Translations under genes and position numbers: made by a program | Assembly (NCBI RefSeq): GCF_900148495.1 | Contig: NZ_FTRU01000008.1 | Location: 1,550,001 to 1,614,000, forward strand | Source of the DNA: Negativibacillus massiliensis | GTDB lineage: Bacteria; Bacillota; Clostridia; Oscillospirales; Ruminococcaceae | Length of the DNA: 64,000 nt | Direction: 5' to 3' | The notes under the pieces: model-generated | The model's input: the letters and a program-made list of their open reading frames with translations, nothing else | Told to the model about the DNA's origin: nothing | Database searches by the model: none | In this document: one piece after another, positions 27,849 through 36,346 of the stretch | Layout of the letters: the number at the start of each line of letters is the position of its first letter | Position numbering within the stretch: position 1 is the first letter of the stretch

Positions 27849-28295
27849 TTAATCTTTCTGATTATGAAATCCTTTGATGAGCGGATGATTTTTTGCAAGG
27901 GTCATCATAAAGCCCATCTCGGCAAAACCAGTATGCAGCCAGTAAATTTCATAGCCATAGTGCGCACTCTCAAAAATAAGCTGATTTCCTGTATAAAAAG
28001 CAATCGTAAAATATTTTAAACATCCATCACTGCCCACACAGTTTTCTGTCAGCTCATCCATCATCTGCTCCGTTACTGTTCCAGTAAATACAAGCTCTTT
28101 GGTGCTGCTTTCCTGCTTCGTACCAAATTTTTCTCCGAAGGCAATGCCCTCTTTCTCATCTTCCCAGCAACGAAGCTGGAAAGAGTCTGCTTTTTCAGCA
28201 GCTTTTCTGACAAGCTCCTTCCACCAGTCATATTCCTCAAACTGTTCTTTTCCCTGTTCGTTCGTTCTGTGTTCCTCAAATTCCAAAGTTAGCAT
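27849..28295 (-). CDS. Hypothetical acidic protein
   Basis: A 148-residue soluble acidic protein of unknown function, with alternating strands and helices and no signal peptide. The C-terminal part reads YEIYWLHTGFAEMGFMMTLA. ATG at 28295 is chosen because AAAGGAAG lies 7 bases upstream; an ATG 24 bp earlier lacks an SD. It converges with the DEAD-box gene. Confidence 0.6.
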   Translation of the reverse strand: MLTLEFEEHRTNEQGKEQFEEYDWWKELVRKAAEKADSFQLRCWEDEKEGIAFGEKFGTKQESSTKELVFTGTVTEQMMDELTENCVGSDGCLKYFTIAFYTGNQLIFESAHYGYEIYWLHTGFAEMGFMMTLAKNHPLIKGFHNQKD

Positions 28296-28391
28296 GAAAA
28301 GACTTCCTTTCTTTCCCAAACTCAGGGCATCACATTTTTACTGATACAAGAATACAACAAACCTCCGGCTTTGTACAGAGTCAAATAAGGT

Positions 28392-29039
28392 TTATCTGTT
28401 TCGATAGATTACTTCAATCTGTCCATTGCTGCAATCCATAAAAAGAATTTCATGCCCTTTTACAAATTCGCGCACACTTTCTTCTGTGTGAGGATATAAA
28501 ATCATACCGGATCTGTTTCCTTGTGTATATTGATAACTTCCATCTGGTAAAATTTCATGCGGCAAACGTTCATCTTCTTCATCCAGAATATCAAAAGACA
28601 GATAAATAATACCATCTTCTTTTGTAATTCTTTCAAGCTCGGCGATACCCTTTTGGGCATCACAAAGCATCATATGATCCAGCACAGAATTAGAAAAAAC
28701 AGCATCAAAACGATGATCTTCAAAATGAACATCTGTAATGGATGAAACAACAAAGGAGTCAAACAGGAAATTGTTTTCCTGCAATATTTTTTGTGCAGCT
28801 GTAACGGCTTTTTGAGATACATCAAATCCAGATACTTGAAACCCATACTTTGCAAAGTACAAGGCATACATTCCAAATCCACACCCTGCATCACAAATCG
28901 TTTTCTTATTTTCCTTCTTCAAAATATCCAGTATTTTTTGTTTATCAAATTTTTTTACACTGAAAGCAGATTTTATTTTTTCCGGTAAATCTGGTTGATT
29001 CCAGATAAAATCCCAATATTTTTCTTTTGTATCAGACAC
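28392..29039 (-). CDS. Class I SAM-dependent methyltransferase
   Basis: A 215-residue Rossmann-fold methyltransferase. Motif I is CDAGCGFGMYALYFA, followed by GFDVSQKAVTAA and the DAVFSNSVLDHM region typical of Methyltransf_11-type enzymes. The start is GTG at 29039 behind AGGAGG (9-base spacing); reading further upstream runs into the pheT terminator. Substrate unknown. Confidence 0.85.
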   Translation of the reverse strand: MSDTKEKYWDFIWNQPDLPEKIKSAFSVKKFDKQKILDILKKENKKTICDAGCGFGMYALYFAKYGFQVSGFDVSQKAVTAAQKILQENNFLFDSFVVSSITDVHFEDHRFDAVFSNSVLDHMMLCDAQKGIAELERITKEDGIIYLSFDILDEEDERLPHEILPDGSYQYTQGNRSGMILYPHTEESVREFVKGHEILFMDCSNGQIEVIYRNR

Positions 29040-29080
29040 TTTATTTTTCCTCCTTTCCTCGTTCTCTTTCCAAGATGCAG

Positions 29081-29110
29081 CAAAACTCCGGCCCAAAAGC
29101 CGGAGTTTTG
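29081..29110 (-). terminator. Intrinsic terminator of the pheST transcript
   Basis: A 12-bp stem CAAAACTCCGGC/GCCGGAGTTTTG with a 6-base loop, T-rich on both sides. It lies between pheT and the methyltransferase start. Confidence 0.82.
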
Positions 29111-29180
29111 TTTTGTTTTTGATTTTTCCCAAAGAATGGAATTTCCATCTACCGCAGCAAAAAGTCGCTTTGCTCCATTC

Positions 29181-29277
29181 TCAAACGAGCGAGTGTGTTA
29201 ACACGAGCGAACGCCGCGTGCTGAAACCACCATTTCGCATAAAACCAAAGCGCGAAACAGCGTGCAGGCTCAGCCTG
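29181..29277 (-). repeat. Modular hairpin repeat, copy 1 (after pheT)
   Basis: Starts at the TAG stop of pheT, whose first base lies in the hairpin arm. Contains the 7-bp hairpin GCAGGCT/AGCCTGC (29264-29278), the module AAGCGCGAAACAG (29248-29260), CGTGCTGAAACCA (29217-29229) and a 21-base block with the GTGTTAACAC palindrome (29187-29207). The last three recur after wbpB. Confidence 0.75.
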
Positions 29278-31656
29278 CTAGGAGCGGATCTGAGCGCCCA
29301 GTTCTTCCATTGCTTTGAGGATCTTGTTCATTGCAGAACCAACTTCCTCATCGGTCAGAGTGCGGTCTGCTGCACGCATGGTAATGTTGAATGCAACACT
29401 CTTCTTGCCTGCTTCAATCTGGCTGCCCTTGTAAACGTCGAACAGTTCAACCTTTTCCAGAATCTTTCCAGCAGCATTCTTGATTGCTTTTTCCATGGTC
29501 AGTACTGGCAGACTGTCATCACACAGCAGAGCCAGGTCACGGGTGGATGCCGGGAATTTTGGCATTGGAACATAGGTCTTTTCATCGTTCATCAGGGCAA
29601 ACAGGGTGTTCATATTGAGCTTACCGGTGTAAACACGGGTATTGATGTCATAGTTCTGGCAAACCAGAGGATGAACTTCACCGATGATACCAAATTCTTC
29701 TCCGCCTTTGGAGAGGATTGCACAGCGTCCCGGATGGAAGGTTGGGTTATCGCTACATGCGGTAACATCATAGTCTTCGATGCCCAGAACATCCAGCAGG
29801 TTTTCTACAACACCTTTGAGTGTGAAGAAATCTTTATCCTCGCCGTACATACCCAGTACCAAGTTTGGAACTTCATCCGGCAGCAGCTCACCGTCAACCG
29901 GAATATATTCGTTACCGATTTCGTACAGGGAAACAGCACCATTTCTGTTGTTATAGTTTTTGGACAGGATATCCATCATGGATGGAATTGCATTGGTACG
30001 CATGATGCTGGTGTCCTCGCCCAGTGGGTTTAAGATAACAACCGATTTGCGTCTTGGGTCATCCTTTGGCAGACGGATTTTATCATACTGTTTTGGGCTA
30101 ACAAAAGAATAGGTCATGATTTCGTACAGTCCCTGTGCCAGCATGGTCTGGTTTACTGTACGCTCAAATTTCTGGTATTCACTGAGTTTGCCTTGTGGGC
30201 TTCCCTTTGCGGTTGTGGTTGGGATATTGTTGTATCCGTAGAAACGTGCGATCTCTTCTGCAACGTCTGCTTTGTGCTCAACGTCGCCGCGGAAAGAAGG
30301 AACGATGATTTCGTTGCCGTTTACACCAAAATGCAGGTCGCTGAGGATCTTCTTCATTCTTTCTTCTGGAATGTCAGTTCCGAGGAAGCGGTTGGTCCAT
30401 TCAGCATCCAGATGAAGAACAGTTGGCTTATAACCGGAGTTGTCAATATCGATAACGCCATCAACCACTTCACCTGCACCCAGCATTTCAACCAGCTCGC
30501 AAGCACGCATGATCGCTGGCAGACAGTTCTGTGGGTCCAGACCTTTTTCAAAACGGCTGGAGGATTCGGTTCTCATACCAAGTTTCTTTGCGGTAACACG
30601 AACCGAGCTTCCTTTAAAGCATGCAGATTCAAATACTACAGTGTGGGTTCCTTCGTTGATACCGCTGTACTCGCCACCCATAACACCAGCAACTGCAGAA
30701 GCTTTTTCTGCATCTGCAATAACCAGCATATCTTCGGTCAGGTTTCTTTCTACTCCGTCCAGAGTGGTCAGAGTTTCACCGCTAAGTGCGTTGCGGACAA
30801 TGATCTTGTTTCCTTTTACATATTCAATATCGAATGCATGCATTGGCTGACCGTACTCGAGCATAACGTAGTTTGTGATATCTACGATATTGTCGATTGG
30901 ACGAACACCGCTTGCACGAAGTCTTTCTCTCATCCAACGTGGGGATGGTCCGATCTTAACATTTTTTACAACACGTGCAACGTATCTCTGACAGAGTTCT
31001 TTATTCTGAACCTCTACCGAGAGATAATCGTTGATATTGCCGCCGCAGCCTTTTACAACCGGTGTGTGCAGGTTGATTGGTTTATCAAAGGTAACTGCAA
31101 CTTCTCTTGCCAGACCGATAACAGACAGGCAGTCAGGGCGGTTTGGTGTGATTTCAAACTCAACACAGGTATCGTTGCAGCCGATTGCGGAAGCGATGTC
31201 CTGACCTGGTTTGCAGCCTTCCTCAATCAGGAAGATGCCATTCTCGATTGCGTATGGGAAATCACCTTTTGTGAGGTTGAGCTCACCCAGAGAACACATC
31301 ATGCCGTTAGACATAACACCTCTGAGCTTACCTTTAGTAATTTCAACGCCATTTGGCAGTTTTGATTTGTGCAGAGCTACTGGAACCAAATCTCCTGCAT
31401 GTACGTTAGAAGCACCTGTTACGATCTGTACTGGTTCTCCCTGTGCAACATCCAGCTGGCAAATAACCAGATGGTCAGAATCTGGATGAGGTTCTACCGA
31501 CAGGATTTTGCCGACAACCACATTTTTAACACCTTCAAATTCAGTTTCCCAGCCCTCTACTTTGGAACCGGACATACTCATTGCTTCAGAAAAGTCTCTC
31601 ATCGAAACATTTCCAATATCTACATAATCTTTCAGCCATCTCATCGAAAGATTCAT
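29278..31656 (-). CDS. pheT: Phenylalanine--tRNA ligase beta subunit
   Basis: A 792-residue PheRS beta chain, which with PheS forms the alpha2-beta2 enzyme that charges tRNA-Phe. Domains in order: an OB-type tRNA-binding domain (about residues 40-150), B3/B4 editing region, B5 domain (about 405-475), the catalytic-like core, and the C-terminal anticodon-binding FDX-ACB domain (from about 700). It is separated from pheS by 259 bp holding a repeat, rather than being adjacent. Stop TAG. Confidence 0.98.
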   Translation of the reverse strand: MNLSMRWLKDYVDIGNVSMRDFSEAMSMSGSKVEGWETEFEGVKNVVVGKILSVEPHPDSDHLVICQLDVAQGEPVQIVTGASNVHAGDLVPVALHKSKLPNGVEITKGKLRGVMSNGMMCSLGELNLTKGDFPYAIENGIFLIEEGCKPGQDIASAIGCNDTCVEFEITPNRPDCLSVIGLAREVAVTFDKPINLHTPVVKGCGGNINDYLSVEVQNKELCQRYVARVVKNVKIGPSPRWMRERLRASGVRPIDNIVDITNYVMLEYGQPMHAFDIEYVKGNKIIVRNALSGETLTTLDGVERNLTEDMLVIADAEKASAVAGVMGGEYSGINEGTHTVVFESACFKGSSVRVTAKKLGMRTESSSRFEKGLDPQNCLPAIMRACELVEMLGAGEVVDGVIDIDNSGYKPTVLHLDAEWTNRFLGTDIPEERMKKILSDLHFGVNGNEIIVPSFRGDVEHKADVAEEIARFYGYNNIPTTTAKGSPQGKLSEYQKFERTVNQTMLAQGLYEIMTYSFVSPKQYDKIRLPKDDPRRKSVVILNPLGEDTSIMRTNAIPSMMDILSKNYNNRNGAVSLYEIGNEYIPVDGELLPDEVPNLVLGMYGEDKDFFTLKGVVENLLDVLGIEDYDVTACSDNPTFHPGRCAILSKGGEEFGIIGEVHPLVCQNYDINTRVYTGKLNMNTLFALMNDEKTYVPMPKFPASTRDLALLCDDSLPVLTMEKAIKNAAGKILEKVELFDVYKGSQIEAGKKSVAFNITMRAADRTLTDEEVGSAMNKILKAMEELGAQIRS

Positions 31657-31689
31657 ACTATATCATTCCTTTCCTGTTGTGGTGTGACA

Positions 31690-31915
31690 CTCACCATAGG
31701 CAGGGTACTGATGTACACCCAACATCGAACGCTTCCTGTATGTATCGTTTTCTTGCCTTTCTGATTGTGTCACAGGGGCTTTGCCCCCGTACTCCCACAA
31801 ACTTTTGTGTACAAAAAGCCAGTTGAAAATCTGTTTTCAACTACAAAAACTTTATTTTTCCCTTCAAACTGCCTGTCTTTGCGCCGTAGGCGAACAGGGC
31901 GCGGCATCATGCCGC
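31690..31915 (-). repeat. Modular hairpin repeat, copy 2 (between pheS and pheT)
   Basis: Begins directly after the pheS TAG with the 7-bp hairpin GCGGCAT/ATGCCGC (31901-31915). It then has GCGCCGTAGGCGAACA (from 31881), a GTTTTCAACTAC block, the hairpin module at 31767-31791 and AGGCAGGGTACTGATGTAC (31698-31716). Parts recur after wbpA and wbpB. Confidence 0.75.
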
Positions 31916-32935
31916 CTAGAACTGATTGAGGAAACGAGCGTCGTTTTCGTAGAAGAGACGCAGGTCATCGATGTTGTAACGTCTCATAACCAGACGTTCC
32001 AGACCCATACCAAATGCAAAACCGCTGTATTCTTCTGGATCGATTCCACAGTTTTCCAGTACCTTTGGATGAACCATACCGCATCCAAGAATTTCGATCC
32101 AGCCTTCACCTTTACACAGACGGCAGCCTTCGCCGTGACAGTTAAAGCACTGTACATCCAGCTCTGCGGATGGCTCGGTAAATGGGAAGTGATGTGGTCT
32201 GAAACGAACAACCGATTCTTCTCCATACAGACGTTTTACAAATACTTCCAGAGTACCTTTCAGATCCGCCATGGTGATGTTCTTGTCAACAACCAGACCC
32301 TCTACTTGATGGAACAGTGGAGAATGGGTTGCGTCCAATGCATCCGAACGGTAAACACGACCAGGAGCAATAATGCGAATCGGTGGTTTCTGTTTTTCCA
32401 TAACACGGATCTGAATTGGGGAAGTCTGGGTTCTCAGTACCACATTGTCGTTGATATAGAAGGTATCCTGTGTATCTCTTGCAGGATGATCTTTTGGAAT
32501 ATTGAGTGCCTCGAAGTTATAGTAGTCAAGCTCTACCTCTGGTCCCTGTGCAACATCAAATCCCATACCGATGAAGATCTCTTTCAGCTCATCGAGAACG
32601 ATGGTGATTGGATGTTTTTTGCCCAGAACGCTGCGTTTGCCCGGCATGGTAACATCCAATGTCTCGGTTGCAAGGCGCTGATCCAGAAGGTGTGCTTCCA
32701 GATTTGTCTTGGTTTCTTCCAGTCTTTCCTCGATCTGTGCACGAACCTGGTTTGCAAGCTGACCGATTACCGGACGTTCCTCTGCGGAGAGTTTGCCCAT
32801 CTGTTTCAAGATTGCGGTCAGCTCTCCCTTTTTACCAAGATACTTTACTCTGACTGCATCCAGATCCTTTAAATCCTGTGCGGCAGTCAGTTCTTCAAAT
32901 GCTTTCTTTTCGATTGCTTCCAACTGAGCTTTCAT
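31916..32935 (-). CDS. pheS: Phenylalanine--tRNA ligase alpha subunit
   Basis: A 339-residue class II PheRS alpha chain with an N-terminal coiled-coil and catalytic motifs 1-3 ([21 protein letters not shown], the [11 protein letters not shown] loop, [22 protein letters not shown], and [11 protein letters not shown]). Transcription is governed by a T-box leader upstream. The ATG follows the SD aaaggaatgag. Stop is TAG, immediately followed by a repeat hairpin. Confidence 0.98.
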   Translation of the reverse strand: MKAQLEAIEKKAFEELTAAQDLKDLDAVRVKYLGKKGELTAILKQMGKLSAEERPVIGQLANQVRAQIEERLEETKTNLEAHLLDQRLATETLDVTMPGKRSVLGKKHPITIVLDELKEIFIGMGFDVAQGPEVELDYYNFEALNIPKDHPARDTQDTFYINDNVVLRTQTSPIQIRVMEKQKPPIRIIAPGRVYRSDALDATHSPLFHQVEGLVVDKNITMADLKGTLEVFVKRLYGEESVVRFRPHHFPFTEPSAELDVQCFNCHGEGCRLCKGEGWIEILGCGMVHPKVLENCGIDPEEYSGFAFGMGLERLVMRRYNIDDLRLFYENDARFLNQF

Positions 32936-33000
32936 TTGTATCTCATTCCTTTCCTGTTCTGTCCTGATCCGGTATTTTTTCTTACCGGATTTACCGCATA

Positions 33001-33274
33001 AAAAAAGCTCTTCGCCCTTTGCTGCATCTGTACAGCACAGGGACGAAAAGCATTACTTTCCGCGGTACCACCCACATTCCGGACTATGCTCCGGCATCTT
33101 CATTCTGCATATAACGGTGCCCTCCGTTCTTTCCTACTTTGATTCAGAAAGACCGCTCCCAGGTGAAATTTCATACCCGGTCTTCTGCGTGGCTTTCAGC
33201 CTGTGACACACGCTCTCTGAAAAGAAGTTTTCCCGATACTACTGATCCTGTTCCTTGCGTTTTTATGCGATTTT
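33001..33274 (-). promoter_or_regulatory. T-box riboswitch leader of pheS
   Basis: The leader senses uncharged tRNA-Phe. The T-box core GGGTGGTACCGCGGA is present (about 33059-33073, minus strand) next to the antiterminator. The competing terminator is GCTTTTCGTCCC...GGGCGAAGAGC followed by T7 at 33001-33007. Upstream is a long Stem I. A TTC triplet at 33165-33167 fits a Phe specifier codon (inference). A further small hairpin ATCCGGTA/TACCGGAT (32967-32990) lies before the SD. Confidence 0.92.
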
Positions 33275-33280
33275 ATCCAT

Positions 33281-33309
33281 AGGATAGCACAACTTTCCTT
33301 TTGTTGCAA
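33281..33309 (-). promoter_or_regulatory. Promoter of pheST
   Basis: TTGCAA and TATCCT on the minus strand, 17 bp apart, just upstream of the T-box leader. Confidence 0.6.
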
Positions 33310-33393
33310 GAGTTATTTCCAAAAATCCGGTCTGTTTTTCGGTGATTTTTCTCTTTTTTCCAAAACCGCCGCCCTTTTCTGCCGGAAATTGCA

Positions 33394-33423
33394 TTGCGGC
33401 AGTCTGTATTTTTGTGGTACAAT
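33394..33423 (+). promoter_or_regulatory. Promoter of the NIF3/CutA-like and ArsM genes
   Basis: TTGCGG, 18-bp spacer, TACAAT with an extended TG motif (TGGTACAAT). Confidence 0.6.
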
Positions 33424-33460
33424 CTTTAGGATATTAAAAGTTTCGGGAAGAAGGGAAAAA

Positions 33461-33808
33461 ATGAAACTGGAAGTAAAAAACCTGAAAATTGAAATCTATA
33501 CCCCACCCCAGTATGTCATTGAGCTGCGCGACGCCTTAAACCAGATTGGAGCCTGCCATGTCGGAAATTATGATCACGTCATCTCCTTTCAGAACAGCAA
33601 AGGCTGCTGGCGTCCTCTGGAAGGAAGCAACCCTTTTTCCGGCGAGGTCGGTAAAATCAGTCAGGATGAAGAAATCAAGATGGAACTGTACTGCCCGGCA
33701 GAACTTGCGAAGAAGGCTGTGCAGGTAATCAAAAACATCCATCCGTACGAAGAACCCGTCATCAACCTGATTCCACTGATCGACCCGTCCGATCTTGCAG
33801 AGCTATAA
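33461..33808 (+). CDS. YqfO NIF3/CutA-type (PII-like) domain protein
   Basis: A 115-residue protein made only of the PII/CutA-like trimeric domain found inserted in YqfO (NIF3 family). Typical are YVIELRDALNQIGACHVGNYD, GCWRPLEGSNPFSGEVG and the terminal IHPYEEPVINLIPL. The family fold suggests metal or nucleotide binding, but no function is proven. ATG at 33461 follows aaggga. It is 43 bp upstream of the selenoprotein-like methyltransferase and probably shares its transcript. Confidence 0.82.
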   Translation: MKLEVKNLKIEIYTPPQYVIELRDALNQIGACHVGNYDHVISFQNSKGCWRPLEGSNPFSGEVGKISQDEEIKMELYCPAELAKKAVQVIKNIHPYEEPVINLIPLIDPSDLAEL

Positions 33809-33851
33809 CAGGATCTGGAAAACTTTTACTCTAATTTAAAGGAGAAACTTC

Positions 33852-34613
33852 ATGAATAATAAAACCGATTTTGTTCGCCAAAGCTATTCCGATATTGCAC
33901 AGGGCAAGGAGGATACCATCCTGTTTGCTTCGCAGGATGAACAGACTGTCAGCTCCAGTATTGGCTATTCCGAAGAGGAGATCAGCCTTGTTCCAGAAAA
34001 AGCAAATATGGGACTTGGCTGCGGAAATCCATTTCATATCGTTCCAGTCAAAGAAGGCGACACCCTCATTGACCTTGGCAGCGGCGCTGGTTTTGACTGT
34101 TTTCTTGCTTCCCACAAAGTTGGCAGAAGAGGCAAGGTAATCGGTGTCGATATGACACCGGAGATGCTCTCCCTTTCCCGCCAGATTGCAAAAGAAAACC
34201 GCTACCGAAATGTGGAATTTCGCTTGGGAGAGATCGAAAATCTTCCAGCTGCAGATAACCTTGCCGATGTTGTTATCTCAAACTGTGTGATCAATCTTTC
34301 GCAGAACAAGGCCCGCGTATACCGCGAGATTCTTCGCGTATTAAAACCGGGCGGCAGCATTGGGATTTCCGATATTGTCATCATGAAAGAACTCCCAAAA
34401 GAAATCAAGCAGGATGATAAAATGTATGCCTGCTGAGTGTCGGGTGCTTCTTCGGTCGAAGAACTCGAAAAAATTGTCCGCATGGCTGGATTCTGTGATA
34501 TCTCCATCCGTACCGAACCGGTTTCCAAGGAGTATGAAGAAAAGTGGGGCGGCGAACTTACCGTTGGGCAGTATATTCTTTCTGCCAAAGTATTTGCAAG
34601 AAAACCACAGTAA
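33852..34613 (+). CDS. arsM: ArsM-type arsenite methyltransferase, probable selenoprotein (in-frame TGA = Sec195)
   Basis: A 253-residue SAM-dependent methyltransferase read through an in-frame TGA at 34434-34436. SAM motif IDLGSGAGFDCFLA (73-86). The three ArsM arsenic-binding positions are C57 (GLGCGNP), C145 (ISNCVINL) and position 195 in YAC-U-VSGA, where relatives have Cys. The frame continues 58 codons in good ArsM style (EELEKIVRMAGF) to a TAA. Directly 3' of the TGA is a hairpin TTCTTC-GGTC-GAAGAA (34448-34463), whose position and G-rich loop fit a bacterial SECIS element. If not decoded as Sec, translation would end at 194 residues. The adjacent C194-U195 pair is notable. ArsM assignment strong; Sec decoding likely. 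Confidence 0.8.
34437..34463 (+). promoter_or_regulatory. Putative bacterial SECIS element
   Basis: A 6-bp stem TTCTTC/GAAGAA with a GGTC loop, extended below by G-C pairs around a bulged C. The loop starts 17 bases after the TGA and begins with GG. The E. coli formate dehydrogenase SECIS also shows a GGUC in its loop. Confidence 0.7.
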
Positions 34614-34641
34614 CCTTTTGTCTCCAATCGATAAATTCTGC

Positions 34642-34670
34642 TTGTTTGTACGGGGAAAAGTTGCTATAAT
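34642..34670 (+). promoter_or_regulatory. Promoter of nnr
   Basis: TTGTTT, 17-bp spacer, TATAAT with an extended TGC motif; start codon 73 bp downstream. Confidence 0.75.
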
Positions 34671-34743
34671 CAAATCAGAATACTTTTGCGCCGAGCTTAT
34701 TTGTGAAATGGCGCGTTGACCCCAATAGAAAGGATATGAACAC

Positions 34744-36252
34744 ATGAGAATTGTGACATCCAAACAGATGAAACAAATCGAGCAAAACTCGATTCAATAC
34801 CAGATGAGCTATCTGCGCCTGATGGAAAACGCCGGATGCGCTGCTGCTCAGTTTATTGCACAGACCCTGCATGACGTAAATGGATTAAACTGCGTTGTCT
34901 TCAGCGGAAAAGGCAATAATGGCGGTGACGGATTTGTTGTTGCCCGAAAATTAAGCGAACTTGGTGCCAATGTCACCATCGTCCTGACTGACGGAGAACC
35001 AAAAACTGATGACGCTGCAAAGATGCTGCACATTGCCCGCATGATGGAACTGACTGTCCTCTCCTTCGAGGATGATCTGGAACTGGTAAACTCTGCTTTA
35101 GCTGACGTTGACGTCATTATCGATGCTGTATTTGGCAGTGGATTCCACGGAGAAATGGACGTTCGTCGCCGTCAGGTCTGCTCAATGATCAACTCCGCGA
35201 TCGCAGCAGTATTTTCGCTGGATATCCCAAGCGGCGTTAACTGTGATACCGGAGAAGCTGCTCAGGATGCAGTTCAGGCTGACTTTACCATCGCCTTTGA
35301 CAGCTACAAGCCTGCACATATGCTTCCGAAATATCTTCCAAATCTCGGACAGGTTACCCTCGCTCCAATCGGAATTGATCCTCTTTCCTATGTGGACGTC
35401 GAACAGAATCACTTTGTCACCGACGATGAATTTGTTTACTCCAAAATCCCGGTCAAAGAGGATAATGCTCACAAAACCTCTACCGGGAAATTGCTCAATA
35501 TCGCGGGCGGCGTTGGCTGCACCGGTGCGGCCATTCTTTCCTCCACTGCTGCTTTGAGAAGCGGTGCCGGTTATGTGGTTACTGCGGTTCCGCAGGCAAT
35601 TTATCCTATCGTTGCTCCAAGTCTGGTACAGTCCCCATTCTGCTTTATCGAGAATGCTTCGGACGTTGCCAGTGCCTTAAACGGCGTTTCGGCTGTTTCC
35701 ATCGGCTGCGGCATGGGAACCGGTCAGCGCCAGCGCGGCATTTTGGAAGAGGTTCTTTATCTTGCAAAATGTCCTGTTATTATTGATGCAGACGGCATAA
35801 ACAACCTTGCTATGGACATATCCATAGTAGCGGATGCAAAATGTCCTGTTGTTCTGACCCCGCACTTTGGAGAAATGGCAAGAATTTGCCAGACTTCGGT
35901 CAGCGAGATTCAAAAAGCACCGCTGCTGTGCGCACAGGAACTGGCTGCCCAGTTAAAGGCAACCATCGTTTTAAAGGGCGCACACACCATCATCGCTTCG
36001 GCAGATGGTCGTACCTTCATCAATCAGACCGGAAATCCCGGACTTGCAAAAGCTGGAAGCGGCGATGTTTTAACCGGAATCCTCGCTTCGCTCATCTCTC
36101 AGGGAATGCAGCCGTTTGATGCCGCTGTCAGTGCGGTTTATCTGCACGGTGCTGCTGCTGATCGATGTGTAGAACGGATGTCCGAGTACTTCATGCAGCC
36201 GGATGATATTCTCATTGATCTGGGCAGACTTTTTAAGGAACATATTCGATAA
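34744..36252 (+). CDS. nnr: Bifunctional NAD(P)H-hydrate epimerase / ADP-dependent dehydratase
   Basis: A 502-residue fusion that repairs hydrated NAD(P)H. The N-terminal YjeF epimerase domain (1-215) has GNNGGDGFVVARKL and the IDAVFGSGFHG motif. The C-terminal ribokinase-like dehydratase (about 225-500) has GCTGAAILSSTAALRSGAGYV, VLTPHFGEMAR and the catalytic AKAGSGDVLTGILA. Length is normal for the fusion. Confidence 0.96.
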   Translation: MRIVTSKQMKQIEQNSIQYQMSYLRLMENAGCAAAQFIAQTLHDVNGLNCVVFSGKGNNGGDGFVVARKLSELGANVTIVLTDGEPKTDDAAKMLHIARMMELTVLSFEDDLELVNSALADVDVIIDAVFGSGFHGEMDVRRRQVCSMINSAIAAVFSLDIPSGVNCDTGEAAQDAVQADFTIAFDSYKPAHMLPKYLPNLGQVTLAPIGIDPLSYVDVEQNHFVTDDEFVYSKIPVKEDNAHKTSTGKLLNIAGGVGCTGAAILSSTAALRSGAGYVVTAVPQAIYPIVAPSLVQSPFCFIENASDVASALNGVSAVSIGCGMGTGQRQRGILEEVLYLAKCPVIIDADGINNLAMDISIVADAKCPVVLTPHFGEMARICQTSVSEIQKAPLLCAQELAAQLKATIVLKGAHTIIASADGRTFINQTGNPGLAKAGSGDVLTGILASLISQGMQPFDAAVSAVYLHGAAADRCVERMSEYFMQPDDILIDLGRLFKEHIR

Positions 36253-36263
36253 AATTCGATCAT

Positions 36264-36346
36264 AAAAAACGGGACAGTTTGCAATCCGCACTGATTTTTC
36301 TTGTTCAGGAGGCGGTTTTATGATGCAAATGTTGTCCCGTTTTTTT
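36264..36346 (+). promoter_or_regulatory. Terminator-like long hairpin enclosing the SD and start codon of the next gene
   Basis: AAAAAACGGGACA (36264-36276) pairs perfectly with TGTCCCGTTTTTT (36333-36345), and TTTGCA (36278-36283) with TGCAAA (36324-36329). The loop holds AGGAGG (36307-36312) and the ATG at 36320. The 3' arm with its T7 encodes codons 5-9 of the next protein. It looks like an nnr terminator that doubles as a translation-blocking or attenuation structure. Confidence 0.65.

Noticed and set aside
28993-29132. Longer N-terminus of the methyltransferase at 28392-29039
   Set aside because: It would translate through the pheST terminator hairpin; the GTG with AGGAGG is a better start.
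30193-31365. Long plus-strand reading frame opposite pheT
   Set aside because: Antisense shadow of pheT, no SD and unnatural composition.
33852-34436. ArsM truncated at the TGA as the complete gene
   Set aside because: The frame continues with family-like sequence and a SECIS-like hairpin, so readthrough as Sec is favoured; a nonsense mutation remains the alternative.
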